Of a stretch of 64,000 nucleotides of DNA, positions 8,014 to 19,762 are shown in pieces. Source of the stretch: Streptococcus sp. SK643. Lineage in GTDB: Bacteria; Bacillota; Bacilli; Lactobacillales; Streptococcaceae. Position 1 is the stretch's first letter; every line of letters starts with the position of its first letter. The notes under the pieces were generated by a model. It was not told the DNA's origin, did no database searches, and was given only the letters and a program-made list of their open reading frames with translations. Where the stretch lies: NCBI RefSeq assembly GCF_000259505.1, contig NZ_AJMM01000008.1:186001-250000 (forward strand). Reading direction: 5' to 3'. A program made the position numbers and the translations under genes.

Positions 8014-10458
8014 TTGCATAAAGCAGTAAAACAAGAAAAAGGTCATGGTTATCTCCGTAAAACTAAGTTAGGTTTGTTAAGTGGTATTATCCTAACTATG
8101 GCTTTAGGGAGTTTGTTTTTAAATGGTGTTGTAAGCGCTAACGAGCAACCTACTAATCCAACAACAAGCGTCCAACCAACTCAACCGGCAGGTGAAAGTT
8201 CACAAAAAGAGTTTGAAACAAGTACATCGCATGCTGTAAAAGAAGAAGAGTTGAAGGCAAAAGTAGAAGAAGTAAAGGCGCTAGGTATCACTGTAAATGA
8301 AACACCAGTTGAAAATGTTGGTACAGCTAATACTCCTTCTGAAGTAAATCCGTTACGAACAACTGCTGAAGAAAAAGTTGACGCTGAAATTCAGTCTTTA
8401 GAATCAGCAAAAGCAGAGAAAGTACAAGCTGATGCTGATAGAGCTAAAATTGAAGAGATTAAAAATAATCACCTTATTGCAAATTATGTCAACGTAAAAG
8501 ATAAGATTTCAAGTCAAGTGAATTCAAGATTAGCGTCCGATGATGTCAATAAAGAAATGACACTCAGTAATTTGACTTCTTCTGAAGGTGAAGTTCGTTA
8601 TTTAAACACAGACTCAGTCGATGTAAGAACTAGAAATGGCGTTGCAGATGCTTTAGGTCGTGATGTAACTACGACTGACCCACACGTAACTGTTAAAACT
8701 GGAGCAGCTAATCTTCCGGGATTGGAGAAACTTAGAGCTAAGGATAGTAGTGCTGGTTATAGCGGATATATTGTAGAAGCGAAAAACGATGAAACTTTTA
8801 CTTACACAGTGAATTTAGACCCAACCAGTGTATTAACATCTAAATATGGTGTTGCAAGCATTGATATAAGTCTCCGTTTGAACTACACTCTACCCGAGGA
8901 AACGAAAGTCTATGCAATTATTCGTGGTCAAGCAATTTTACAAGAAATTTTCGTTAAAAACTTATCTAGACGGGTTGCAGGTCAATCGGACTTAGTTAAG
9001 TACACTAAGACATTTACTTATAAAGATGCTAAAGGCCAAGAAATTCCATTAGATAAATTACTCTCTACAATAATAAATGAACAGGCTTTCGGTGGTGAAT
9101 CTGTAATTAAACCATCAGATGTACCTGAGAAAAAAATTAGAGATTTCGAATTAAGGTCACCTATTAGCCCAACAGGACAGGTAGTATACGAGTTAAGGAG
9201 AGAAAATTCTCTTATAGGTGAAAATACGATTTCATCAAGTAATTATCTAAATGCGCGTATGCCAAGAGGACAAACATCTGCTTATTTAAGTCAAAATACC
9301 TTCACCAATAAGATTCCTAAGATTGAGATAATAGATCTAGATAAGGCTTTGAAAGGTGTATCTCGTGACTATCATTTGGTGACTTATACAGAAGTCCAAA
9401 ACAAAGGTAAGGTTACTCAAAAGTTTGTCAATGAACAAGGTGCTGAGGTTAAACCGTCTGTTACAAGTGAGGTAAAAGCAGTAGGGGAGCAAATTACATT
9501 AACTCATCCTACAGATATTGACTTTGAGAATAAGCGTTATACCTTTAAAGAACAAGACAAACAAGATATTACAGAGATTGTGAAAGGTGAAACTGTCATT
9601 ACTTATGTTTATAAACAAAAGTATGAGAACAACCTACCACCTGTAGAGACAGAAACACCTATTCCGATTGAGACTACATATGTTGAAGACCCAACGATGG
9701 AAGTAGGTGACAATGAGACAGTTGAAAATGGAACTGTGGGTAAAATTGTAACTTCAACTCCTAAGATTGTAAATGAATTAACAGGAGAAGTAATAGATGG
9801 ACAACCGACTGAGAAACGTACTGAAATGCAACCTAAGGTTATTAAAGTAGGTACTAAACCTAAGGTTGTCGAAACAACCATTCCATATACAACACGTTAT
9901 GTTGAAGATAATACAAAAGACAAAGATTATCGTGAAGTAACAAGACCTGGTAAAGTCGGAAAAACAACTACTACGACAACTTATGTCTTGGATCCTAAGA
10001 CAGGTGCAGTAACACCGAACGAACCTAAAAAAATTGTAGAACAACCAGTAGAAGAAGTTATCACAGTAGGTACTAAACAAAAAGTTGAAGTACCAAAGGT
10101 TGAAGTACCAAAGGTTGAAGTACCAAAAGTTGAAGTACCAAAGGTTGAGGTACCAAAGGTTGAGGTACCAAAGGTTGAGGCACCAAAGGTTGAAACGCCA
10201 AAAGTAGAAACACCAAAAGTAGAAACACCAAAGGTTGAGGCACCAAAAGTTGAAGCACCTAAGGTAGAAGTACCAAAATCAAAGACACCAATTGCACAAT
10301 CGACAAAAGAAACTTCCCCAATTCCGACTTCTGTAGCAAGTAAGAGAGAGGAATTGCCTAATACAGGTACAGAAGATCATGCTAATCTTGAAGTCTTAGG
10401 ACTTCTAGGAATTTTGAGTGGATTTCTGGCACACAAGAAAAAAGAAGTGGAGAAATAG
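8014..10458 (+). CDS. LPXTG cell-wall-anchored surface protein with MucBP-like and G5-like domains
   Basis: The 814-aa protein runs as follows: signal peptide of the GHGYLRKTK type ending near VSANE; a charged, probably coiled segment (about 110-150); an unrecognised domain (about 165-450); a MucBP-like module (about 454-535, ending YVYKQKYE); two G5-like modules (about 545-690); 13 copies of KVExP (690-754); the sortase signal LPNTG (781-785), a hydrophobic helix and the tail HKKKEVEK. It should be sortase-anchored and surface exposed, probably adhesive. TTG 8014 is preferred as start because AGGTG lies 7 bases upstream; an in-frame GTG at 8005 overlaps that site. It stands alone between housekeeping genes, as accessory genes often do. 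Confidence 0.88.
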   Translation: MHKAVKQEKGHGYLRKTKLGLLSGIILTMALGSLFLNGVVSANEQPTNPTTSVQPTQPAGESSQKEFETSTSHAVKEEELKAKVEEVKALGITVNETPVENVGTANTPSEVNPLRTTAEEKVDAEIQSLESAKAEKVQADADRAKIEEIKNNHLIANYVNVKDKISSQVNSRLASDDVNKEMTLSNLTSSEGEVRYLNTDSVDVRTRNGVADALGRDVTTTDPHVTVKTGAANLPGLEKLRAKDSSAGYSGYIVEAKNDETFTYTVNLDPTSVLTSKYGVASIDISLRLNYTLPEETKVYAIIRGQAILQEIFVKNLSRRVAGQSDLVKYTKTFTYKDAKGQEIPLDKLLSTIINEQAFGGESVIKPSDVPEKKIRDFELRSPISPTGQVVYELRRENSLIGENTISSSNYLNARMPRGQTSAYLSQNTFTNKIPKIEIIDLDKALKGVSRDYHLVTYTEVQNKGKVTQKFVNEQGAEVKPSVTSEVKAVGEQITLTHPTDIDFENKRYTFKEQDKQDITEIVKGETVITYVYKQKYENNLPPVETETPIPIETTYVEDPTMEVGDNETVENGTVGKIVTSTPKIVNELTGEVIDGQPTEKRTEMQPKVIKVGTKPKVVETTIPYTTRYVEDNTKDKDYREVTRPGKVGKTTTTTTYVLDPKTGAVTPNEPKKIVEQPVEEVITVGTKQKVEVPKVEVPKVEVPKVEVPKVEVPKVEVPKVEAPKVETPKVETPKVETPKVEAPKVEAPKVEVPKSKTPIAQSTKETSPIPTSVASKREELPNTGTEDHANLEVLGLLGILSGFLAHKKKEVEK
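10081..10275 (+). repeat. 15-bp tandem repeat coding 13 KVExP pentapeptides
   Basis: Thirteen in-frame 15-base units encode KVEVP six times, then A, T, T, T, A, A and V at the fourth position. Units differ at synonymous third positions, and the first six are nearest to identical. Such proline-lysine-glutamate tracts act as wall-spanning stalks. Confidence 0.95.
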
Positions 10459-10474
10459 TTTTTCTAACCTATAT

Positions 10475-10508
10475 TAGAAAAGGGCTCACATCTGTGGGCT
10501 TTTCTCTT
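10475..10508 (+). terminator. Terminator of the surface-protein gene
   Basis: An imperfect hairpin (AGAAAAGGGCTCACA with TGTGGGCTTTTCT, several G-T pairs) begins 16 bases after the stop and has T-rich sequence in its 3' arm. Confidence 0.65.
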
Positions 10509-10569
10509 TGACAATCTTTTTGATTTAATAATCTAAAAGATTAGAATTGTCAAAACAATCTGTCTAGGC

Positions 10570-10598
10570 TTGATTTTATCGCTTATTTACTATAAAAT
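10570..10598 (+). promoter_or_regulatory. Predicted promoter of the U32 gene
   Basis: TTGATT (10570-10575) and TAAAAT (10593-10598) are 17 bases apart. Confidence 0.5.
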
Positions 10599-10643
10599 GA
10601 GAAGGAAAAACGTCAAACTTTTATATTGCAAATAGGAGAAAAC

Positions 10644-11930
10644 ATGACAAAAACATTAAAACGTCCTGAGGTCTTATCACCTGCAGGTACTTTAGAGAAG
10701 TTAAAAGTAGCTGTTCAATATGGAGCAGATGCTGTCTTTATCGGTGGTCAGGCCTATGGCCTTCGTAGCCGTGCAGGGAACTTTACTTTTGAACAGATGG
10801 AAGAAGGTGTCCAGTTTGCTGCCAAGTATGGTGCTAAGGTCTATGTGGCTGCCAACATGGTTATGCACGAAGGAAATGAAGCTGGAGCTGGTGAATGGTT
10901 CCGTAAGCTGCGTGATATCGGGATTGCAGCAGTTATCGTATCTGACCCAGCCTTGATTATGATTGCAGCGACTGAAGCGCCAGGTCTTGAAATTCACCTC
11001 TCTACCCAAGCTAGTGCCACTAACTATGAAACTCTTGAGTTCTGGAAAGAATTGGGATTAACTCGTGTCGTTTTGGCGCGTGAAGTTTCGATGGAAGAGT
11101 TGGCAGAAATTCGTAAGCGTACAGATGTGGAAATTGAAGCCTTTGTACATGGGGCTATGTGTATTTCTTACTCTGGTCGTTGCACTCTTTCAAATCATAT
11201 GAGTATGCGTGATGCCAACCGTGGTGGATGTTCTCAATCATGCCGTTGGAAATACGACCTTTACGATATGCCATTTGGTCAAGAACGTAAGAGCCTTAAA
11301 GGTGAAATTCCTGAAGAATTTTCAATGTCAGCCGTTGATATGTCTATGATTGACCATATTCCAGATATGATTGAAAATGGTGTTGACAGTCTGAAGATCG
11401 AAGGACGTATGAAGTCTATTCACTATGTTTCAACAGTGACCAACTGCTATAAGGCAGCTGTGGATGCTTATTTAGAAAGTCCAGAAAAATTCGAAGCAAT
11501 TAAGCAAGACTTGATTGATGAGATGTGGAAGGTTGCCCAACGTGAATTGGCAACAGGATTCTACTACGGTACACCATCTGAAAATGAACAGTTGTTTGGT
11601 GCTCGTCGTAAAATTCCTGAGTACAAGTTTGTCGCTGAAGTGGTTTCGTATGATGAAGCGACACAAACAGCAACTATTCGCCAACGGAACGTGATTAATG
11701 AAGGGGATCAAGTTGAGTTTTACGGTCCAGGTTTCCGTCATTTTGAAACGTATATCGAAGATTTACACGATGCCAAGGGCAATAAAATCGACCGTGCTCC
11801 AAATCCAATGGAACTCTTGACAATCAAAGTCCCACAACCTGTTCAAGCAGGCGACATGGTTCGTGCTCTTAAAGAAGGACTTATCAACCTCTACAAGGAA
11901 GATGGAACAAGTGTTACAGTTCGTGCCTAA
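10644..11930 (+). CDS. U32-family protein, probable tRNA hydroxylation factor (TrhP-like)
   Basis: The 428-aa protein has the U32 signature: an N-terminal TIM-like region starting RPEVLSPAGTLEKL and the cysteine-rich stretch CISYSGRC...GGCSQSC, which in this family is thought to bind an iron-sulfur cluster. U32 proteins are annotated as peptidases, but TrhP/YrrO members make 5-hydroxyuridine at tRNA wobble position 34. ATG 10644 follows AGGAG with correct spacing; the in-frame TTG at 10626 precedes that site. It has its own promoter. A TrmR-like methyltransferase that could act next lies at 27157. Confidence 0.85.
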   Translation: MTKTLKRPEVLSPAGTLEKLKVAVQYGADAVFIGGQAYGLRSRAGNFTFEQMEEGVQFAAKYGAKVYVAANMVMHEGNEAGAGEWFRKLRDIGIAAVIVSDPALIMIAATEAPGLEIHLSTQASATNYETLEFWKELGLTRVVLAREVSMEELAEIRKRTDVEIEAFVHGAMCISYSGRCTLSNHMSMRDANRGGCSQSCRWKYDLYDMPFGQERKSLKGEIPEEFSMSAVDMSMIDHIPDMIENGVDSLKIEGRMKSIHYVSTVTNCYKAAVDAYLESPEKFEAIKQDLIDEMWKVAQRELATGFYYGTPSENEQLFGARRKIPEYKFVAEVVSYDEATQTATIRQRNVINEGDQVEFYGPGFRHFETYIEDLHDAKGNKIDRAPNPMELLTIKVPQPVQAGDMVRALKEGLINLYKEDGTSVTVRA

Positions 11931-11985
11931 GATCTTTTAGAAAAAATGATTCAAAGTCTCTTTTTTTTTAAAAAATATGATATAC

Positions 11986-12022
11986 GAAAACCGTGATTTT
12001 ATTTCTCGGTTTTCATTTATTT
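11986..12022 (+). terminator. Weak terminator candidate after the U32 gene
   Basis: GAAAACCG (11986-11993) pairs with CGGTTTTC (12007-12014) across a 13-base loop, followed by T-rich sequence. Confidence 0.5.
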
Positions 12023-12119
12023 TTCAGAAAGTAACAGACAAGAGAGAAATTTATTGCAAAAATTTTCCAAAGTCTTCCATATAATAAACAAGTAAATAGT
12101 AAAAATGTAAATTATTTTC

Positions 12120-12133
12120 ATTAAACGCTTACA
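12120..12133. promoter_or_regulatory. cre-like site upstream of the atp promoter
   Basis: ATTAAACGCTTACA matches the CcpA consensus TGWAANCGNTWNCA at 12 of 14 positions, missing the first two. It ends 14 bases before the -35 hexamer of the atp promoter. Confidence 0.3.
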
Positions 12134-12147
12134 AAGCTAGTAAAAAG

Positions 12148-12176
12148 TTGACAAATCGAAATTTTAGGACTAAACT
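12148..12176 (+). promoter_or_regulatory. atp operon promoter
   Basis: A perfect TTGACA (12148-12153) is followed at 17 bases by TAAACT (12171-12176). In S. pneumoniae the corresponding promoter is induced by acid pH. The site is 36 bases before atpE. Confidence 0.6.
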
Positions 12177-12211
12177 AATTAAGTAAATTTTATTTAAAAG
12201 GAGAATTCGTC

Positions 12212-12412
12212 ATGAATTTAACATTTTTCGGTCTATGTCTTGCCTGTATGGGCGTATCTCTTGGTGAAGGGTTATTGATGAATGGTTTGTTGAAATCAGT
12301 AGCTCGCCAACCAGATATTATCGCTGAGTTCCGTAGCTTGATGTTTTTAGGGGTTGCCTTTATTGAAGGAACTTTCTTCGTAACTCTTGTCTTCTCATTT
12401 ATTATTAAATAA
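12212..12412 (+). CDS. atpE: F1Fo ATP synthase subunit c
   Basis: The 66-aa proteolipid forms two membrane helices joined by the polar loop ARQPD. The proton-carrying carboxylate is Glu52 in GVAFIEGTF. Gly20, Met23 and Ala49, positions altered in optochin-resistant pneumococci, are G, M and A here. It is shorter than most c subunits, as usual in streptococci, and comes first in the operon, before subunit a. AAAAGGAG precedes the ATG. In these fermentative bacteria the complex mainly pumps protons out at ATP expense. Confidence 0.97.
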   Translation: MNLTFFGLCLACMGVSLGEGLLMNGLLKSVARQPDIIAEFRSLMFLGVAFIEGTFFVTLVFSFIIK

Positions 12413-12444
12413 CGAAATATAAATTGGAGAAGGGAGAATGTTAG

Positions 12445-13158
12445 ATGGAAGAAAGTATCAATCCAACCATCAATATTGGTCCTGTTACCTTTGATTTAAC
12501 TTTGACAGCCTTGACTTTGCTGTCTGTGTTTCTGATTTTTGCATTTATCTATTGGGCAAGTCGTAATATGACATTAAAACCCAAAGGTAAACAAAATGTA
12601 CTAGAGTATCTCTATGATTTTGTAATTGGATTTACAGAACCTAACCTTGGTTCCCACTACATAAAAGATTACTCACTCTTTTACTTATGTTTATTTCTTT
12701 TTATGGTCATCGCCAATAATCTTGGTTTGATGGCTAAACTTCAAACAACAGATGGGACAAACCTTTGGACATCGCCAACTGCAAATCTTTCATTTGACCT
12801 TGTCTTGTCTTTCTGTATTATTGTGATGGCGCACATTGAGGGGATTCGTCGTCGTGGGATTAAACAATACCTAAAAGGTTATGTAACTCCTGCATTTATG
12901 ACACCGATGAATCTACTTGAAGAAGTCACGAATTTCCTTTCTCTTGCTTTGCGGATTTTTGGGAATATCTTTGCAGGTGAAGTAATGACAAGCTTGCTTA
13001 TCTTACTTTCACATCAGGCTATTTTTTGGTATCCAGTAGCATTTGGGGCAAACTTAGTTTGGACTGCATTTTCCGTGTTCATTTCTTGTGTACAAGCCTA
13101 TGTCTTTACACTATTATCCTCTATGTACCTAGGAAATAAAATTAATGATGAAGAGTAG
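12445..13158 (+). CDS. atpB: F1Fo ATP synthase subunit a
   Basis: The 237-aa membrane protein forms the half-channels for protons beside the c ring. The conserved arginine lies in [13 protein letters not shown], and the C-terminal helix carries the usual [23 protein letters not shown] lies before the ATG; a nearer ATG at 12438 is out of frame. It sits 32 bases after atpE and 13 before atpF. Confidence 0.97.
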   Translation: MEESINPTINIGPVTFDLTLTALTLLSVFLIFAFIYWASRNMTLKPKGKQNVLEYLYDFVIGFTEPNLGSHYIKDYSLFYLCLFLFMVIANNLGLMAKLQTTDGTNLWTSPTANLSFDLVLSFCIIVMAHIEGIRRRGIKQYLKGYVTPAFMTPMNLLEEVTNFLSLALRIFGNIFAGEVMTSLLILLSHQAIFWYPVAFGANLVWTAFSVFISCVQAYVFTLLSSMYLGNKINDEE

Positions 13159-13171
13159 AAAGGAGTAACTG

Positions 13172-13665
13172 ATGCACGTAACAGTAGGTGAATTAATTGG
13201 TAATTTTATTTTAATCGCTGGCTCTTTTATCCTTTTGCTAGTCTTGATTAAAAAATTTGCATGGTCTAATATTACAGGCATTTTCGAAGAAAGAGCTGAA
13301 AAAATTGCTTCAGATATTGACAGAGCTGAAGAAGCACGTCAAAAAGCGGAAGTATTGGCTCAAAAACGCGAAGATGAATTGGCTGGTAGCCGTAAAGAAG
13401 CTAAGACAATCATTGAGAATGCGAAAGAAACAGCTGAGAAAAGTAAGGCTAGTATTTTAGCAGATGCTAAACTAGAAGCAGGACGCTTAAAAGAAAAAGC
13501 AAACCAAGAAATTGCTCAAAACAAAGCTGAAGCTTTACAAAGCATTAAGGGTGAGGTAGCAGATTTGACAATCAGCTTGGCTGGTAAAATCATCTCACAA
13601 AACCTTGATGGTCATGCCCATAAAGAACTCATTGATCAGTATATCGATCAGCTAGGAGAAGCTTA

Positions 13666-13666
<1 letters not shown>
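13172..13666 (+). CDS. atpF: F1Fo ATP synthase subunit b
   Basis: The 164-aa protein has one N-terminal membrane helix (about residues 6-26) and a long charged helix ([21 protein letters not shown] onward, cut here) that dimerises as the peripheral stalk linking Fo to F1. The last base of its stop codon is the first base of the atpH start (TAATG), so translation is coupled. Confidence 0.95.
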
Positions 13667-15722
<2,056 letters not shown>

Positions 15723-15737
15723 GAATAGAGGTGTCAG

Positions 15738-16616
15738 ATGGCAGTATCTCTAAATGATATTAAAACAAAAATCGCCTCAACAAAAAATACGAGTCAAATC
15801 ACCAATGCCATGCAAATGGTATCAGCTGCTAAGCTAGGTCGTTCTGAGGAAGCTGCTCGTAACTTCCAAGTATACGCTCAGAAAGTGCGCAAACTTTTGA
15901 CTGATATCCTTCATGGTAATGGAGCTGGTGGTTCAACTAATCCGATGTTGATTAGCCGTCCAGTGAAGAAGACAGGCTATATCGTGATTACTTCAGACCG
16001 TGGTTTGGTTGGAGGTTATAATTCTTCAATTCTGAAAGCCGTTATGGAGTTGAAGGAAGAATACCATCCAGACGGTAAAGGCTTTGAAATGATCTGTATC
16101 GGTGGAATGGGAGCTGACTTCTTTAAAGCTCGTGGTATTCAACCACTTTATGAATTACGTGGCTTGGCAGATCAACCAAGCTTTGATGAAGTTCGTAAGA
16201 TTATTTCAAAAACGGTTGAAATGTACCAAAATGAACTTTTTGATGAACTCTATGTCTGCTACAACCATCATGTCAATACGCTAACCAGTCAAATGCGTGT
16301 GGAACAAATGCTTCCGATTGTTGACTTGGATCCAAATGAAGCGGATGAAGAGTATAGCTTGACTTTTGAATTGGAAACCAGCCGAGAAGAAATTTTGGAG
16401 CAGTTGTTGCCTCAGTTTGCAGAAAGTATGATTTACGGTGCTATTATCGATGCTAAGACAGCTGAGAATGCTGCAGGTATGACAGCCATGCAAACAGCGA
16501 CTGATAATGCTAAGAAAGTCATTAATGATTTGACAATTCAGTATAACCGTGCCAGACAGGCGGCGATTACACAAGAAATTACAGAAATCGTAGCAGGAGC
16601 TAGTGCCTTAGAATAG
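15738..16616 (+). CDS. atpG: F1Fo ATP synthase subunit gamma
   Basis: The 292-aa central-stalk subunit has the two long terminal helices that turn inside the alpha-beta ring: [19 protein letters not shown] at the start and [23 protein letters not shown] at the end (each shown in part). It starts 15 bases after atpA with an AGAGGTG ribosome site. An unusually long 84-base spacer with a small hairpin separates it from atpD. Confidence 0.96.
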   Translation: MAVSLNDIKTKIASTKNTSQITNAMQMVSAAKLGRSEEAARNFQVYAQKVRKLLTDILHGNGAGGSTNPMLISRPVKKTGYIVITSDRGLVGGYNSSILKAVMELKEEYHPDGKGFEMICIGGMGADFFKARGIQPLYELRGLADQPSFDEVRKIISKTVEMYQNELFDELYVCYNHHVNTLTSQMRVEQMLPIVDLDPNEADEEYSLTFELETSREEILEQLLPQFAESMIYGAIIDAKTAENAAGMTAMQTATDNAKKVINDLTIQYNRARQAAITQEITEIVAGASALE

Positions 16617-16691
16617 GCACTAGTACAGCTCGTATGAAATGAACTTAGGACCTAGTTGAGCTAGGAACCGACAGTATCTTATATAGAATAG

Positions 16692-18107
<1,416 letters not shown>

Positions 18108-18117
18108 GAGGTGATCT

Positions 18118-18537
18118 ATGGCTCAGTTAACTGTCCAGATCGTGACACCAGATGGTCTCGTCTATGATCACCATGCCAGCTATGTATCAGTTCGAACTCT
18201 GGATGGTGAGATGGGGATCTTGCCACGACATGAAAATATGATTGCGGTTTTAGCAGTTGATGAAGTAAAGGTAAAACGTATTGATGATGAAGATCACGTG
18301 AACTGGATTGCAGTAAACGGAGGCGTTATTGAAATTGCCAATAATACCATCACAATCGTTGCTGATTCTGCAGAACGTGCTCGTGATATCGATGTTAGCC
18401 GTGCAGAACGTGCCAAACTTCGTGCAGAGCAAGAAATTGAAGAAGCACAAGATAAACACTTGATTGATCAAGAACGTCGTGCTAAAATTGCTTTGCAACG
18501 TGCCATTAACCGTATTAATGTCGGAAATAAATTGTAA
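18118..18537 (+). CDS. atpC: F1Fo ATP synthase subunit epsilon
   Basis: The 139-aa subunit has the N-terminal beta-sandwich ([20 protein letters not shown], first residues) and two C-terminal helices that in other species can block rotation. It is the last gene of the operon. AGAGGTGA precedes the ATG, and a strong terminator starts 3 bases after the stop. Confidence 0.95.
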   Translation: MAQLTVQIVTPDGLVYDHHASYVSVRTLDGEMGILPRHENMIAVLAVDEVKVKRIDDEDHVNWIAVNGGVIEIANNTITIVADSAERARDIDVSRAERAKLRAEQEIEEAQDKHLIDQERRAKIALQRAINRINVGNKL

Positions 18538-18540
18538 GAA

Positions 18541-18575
18541 AAATGAACTTGATGAGAAATCAAGTTCATTTTTTC
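18541..18575. terminator. atp operon terminator (bidirectional)
   Basis: A perfect 13-bp stem AAATGAACTTGAT with loop GAGAA runs into TTTTTTC. It also ends the convergent lactonase gene. Confidence 0.93.
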
Positions 18576-19589
18576 TTAATTGGCAAAGCTAATACAAACT
18601 GCTTCTGGAACATGGAACTCATTTGAAAGCTCTGCTAGACGTCCAGTTTCAGGATTGCGTTTAAATATTGTAGCATTATCAGAATCTTGGTGGACTGCAA
18701 TGAGAAATTCTTGATCAGGTGTTAAATCAAAATCTCGAGGTGTTTTTCCATGACTTGCTACTATTTCCAAAAGTTCGAGGCTACCGTCAGCAAGGACGCT
18801 ATAAGCAGCAATGGAATCATGTCCACGGTTAGAAGCGTAGAGGTATTTACCGTCTTTAGAGAGACGAATAGCAGCAGTACCATTAAAACCTTCATAACCG
18901 TCTGGTAGAGTTGAAATAACTTGCATGCGCTCAAATTCGCCAACACCATCGTAGATTAGAACCTCGATAGTACTATTGAGTTCACAAATCAGATAAGCAA
19001 TTTTATAGTGGTTATGGAAAACAATATGACGAGAACCAGCTCCAGGAACACTATGATAGGTATAGAGTTTGGATAATTTTCCATTTTGGTCAACATCATA
19101 GGTAATGACCTGATCGGTTCCTAAATCACAAGTCACTAAGTAGTGATCTGGTGTCAAATCTGTAAAGTGAACGTGGGGAGAGGCTTGATTTTCATGGGGA
19201 CCATGACCAATATGCTGATCTGTATCACTCAAAAGGAGACTGCCGTCATCTAAACGTTGATAGACAAAAACCTGTCCCTTGTGGTAGTTGGCTGCATAGA
19301 CCATAGAACGCTTTTCATCAACAGCAACATAGCAGTGAGGAGCCCCTTCTTCAACGACATGATTTAATAAGGTTCCGTCAGTTTGATAGGCTGCAATTCC
19401 GCCTTTACCATCTTGACTACCAACTGTATATAGATGTCGATCTTGGTCAAATGCAAGATAGGTTGGGCTTGGTTCAGGTGCAAAGAGTTCAAGGTTGGAT
19501 AGTTGTCCTGTTTCAGTATCAAAATCGGCCTTGTAGATTCCTTTTGATAAGCGGCGTGTGTAGGTTCCAAAATAAACTGTTTCTTTCAT
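18576..19589 (-). CDS. pgl: Lactonase-family beta-propeller, probable 6-phosphogluconolactonase
   Basis: The 337-aa protein belongs to the lactonase (YbhE/Pgl, 3-carboxymuconate cyclase-like) beta-propeller family: opening FGTYTRRLSKGIY, the central histidine and acidic pocket around GPHENQASPHVHF, VPGAGSRHI, and YASNRGHDSIA. It would hydrolyse 6-phosphogluconolactone in the pentose phosphate pathway. The function is inferred from family only. An AGAGGT site precedes the ATG, and a TGG-TATAAT extended -10 on the minus strand (18-23 of the 19600s: 19618-19623) lies upstream. Confidence 0.85.
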   Translation of the reverse strand: MKETVYFGTYTRRLSKGIYKADFDTETGQLSNLELFAPEPSPTYLAFDQDRHLYTVGSQDGKGGIAAYQTDGTLLNHVVEEGAPHCYVAVDEKRSMVYAANYHKGQVFVYQRLDDGSLLLSDTDQHIGHGPHENQASPHVHFTDLTPDHYLVTCDLGTDQVITYDVDQNGKLSKLYTYHSVPGAGSRHIVFHNHYKIAYLICELNSTIEVLIYDGVGEFERMQVISTLPDGYEGFNGTAAIRLSKDGKYLYASNRGHDSIAAYSVLADGSLELLEIVASHGKTPRDFDLTPDQEFLIAVHQDSDNATIFKRNPETGRLAELSNEFHVPEAVCISFAN

Positions 19590-19703
19590 GTCTATACCTC
19601 TAAATAAAGATAAAACTATTATACCACAAAAGATAACCTATAAATCAATCAGAACAGTCTATAAAGCAAAACACTATATTAAACATATTTTTTGGTATTT
19701 TCG

Positions 19704-19731
19704 TTGATTTCCTATAGTAAAGTGATATAAT
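19704..19731 (+). promoter_or_regulatory. Predicted promoter of the peptide-binding lipoprotein gene
   Basis: TTGATT (19704-19709), 16 bases, TATAAT (19726-19731) with an upstream TGA as extended -10. Confidence 0.6.
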
Positions 19732-19762
19732 AAATTTAATAAAATTTAAAAGGAGTATGGCT

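Noticed and set aside
10073..10258. Minus-strand open frame of leucine/valine/proline repeats opposite the KVExP array
   Set aside because: It is an antisense shadow of a 15-base tandem repeat, without ribosome site.
10081..10275. Possible CRISPR array
   Set aside because: The 15-base units are directly adjacent, in frame and without spacers.
12438..12446. Alternative ATG for atpB
   Set aside because: It is out of frame with the subunit a sequence; the ATG at 12445 gives the correct protein and spacing.
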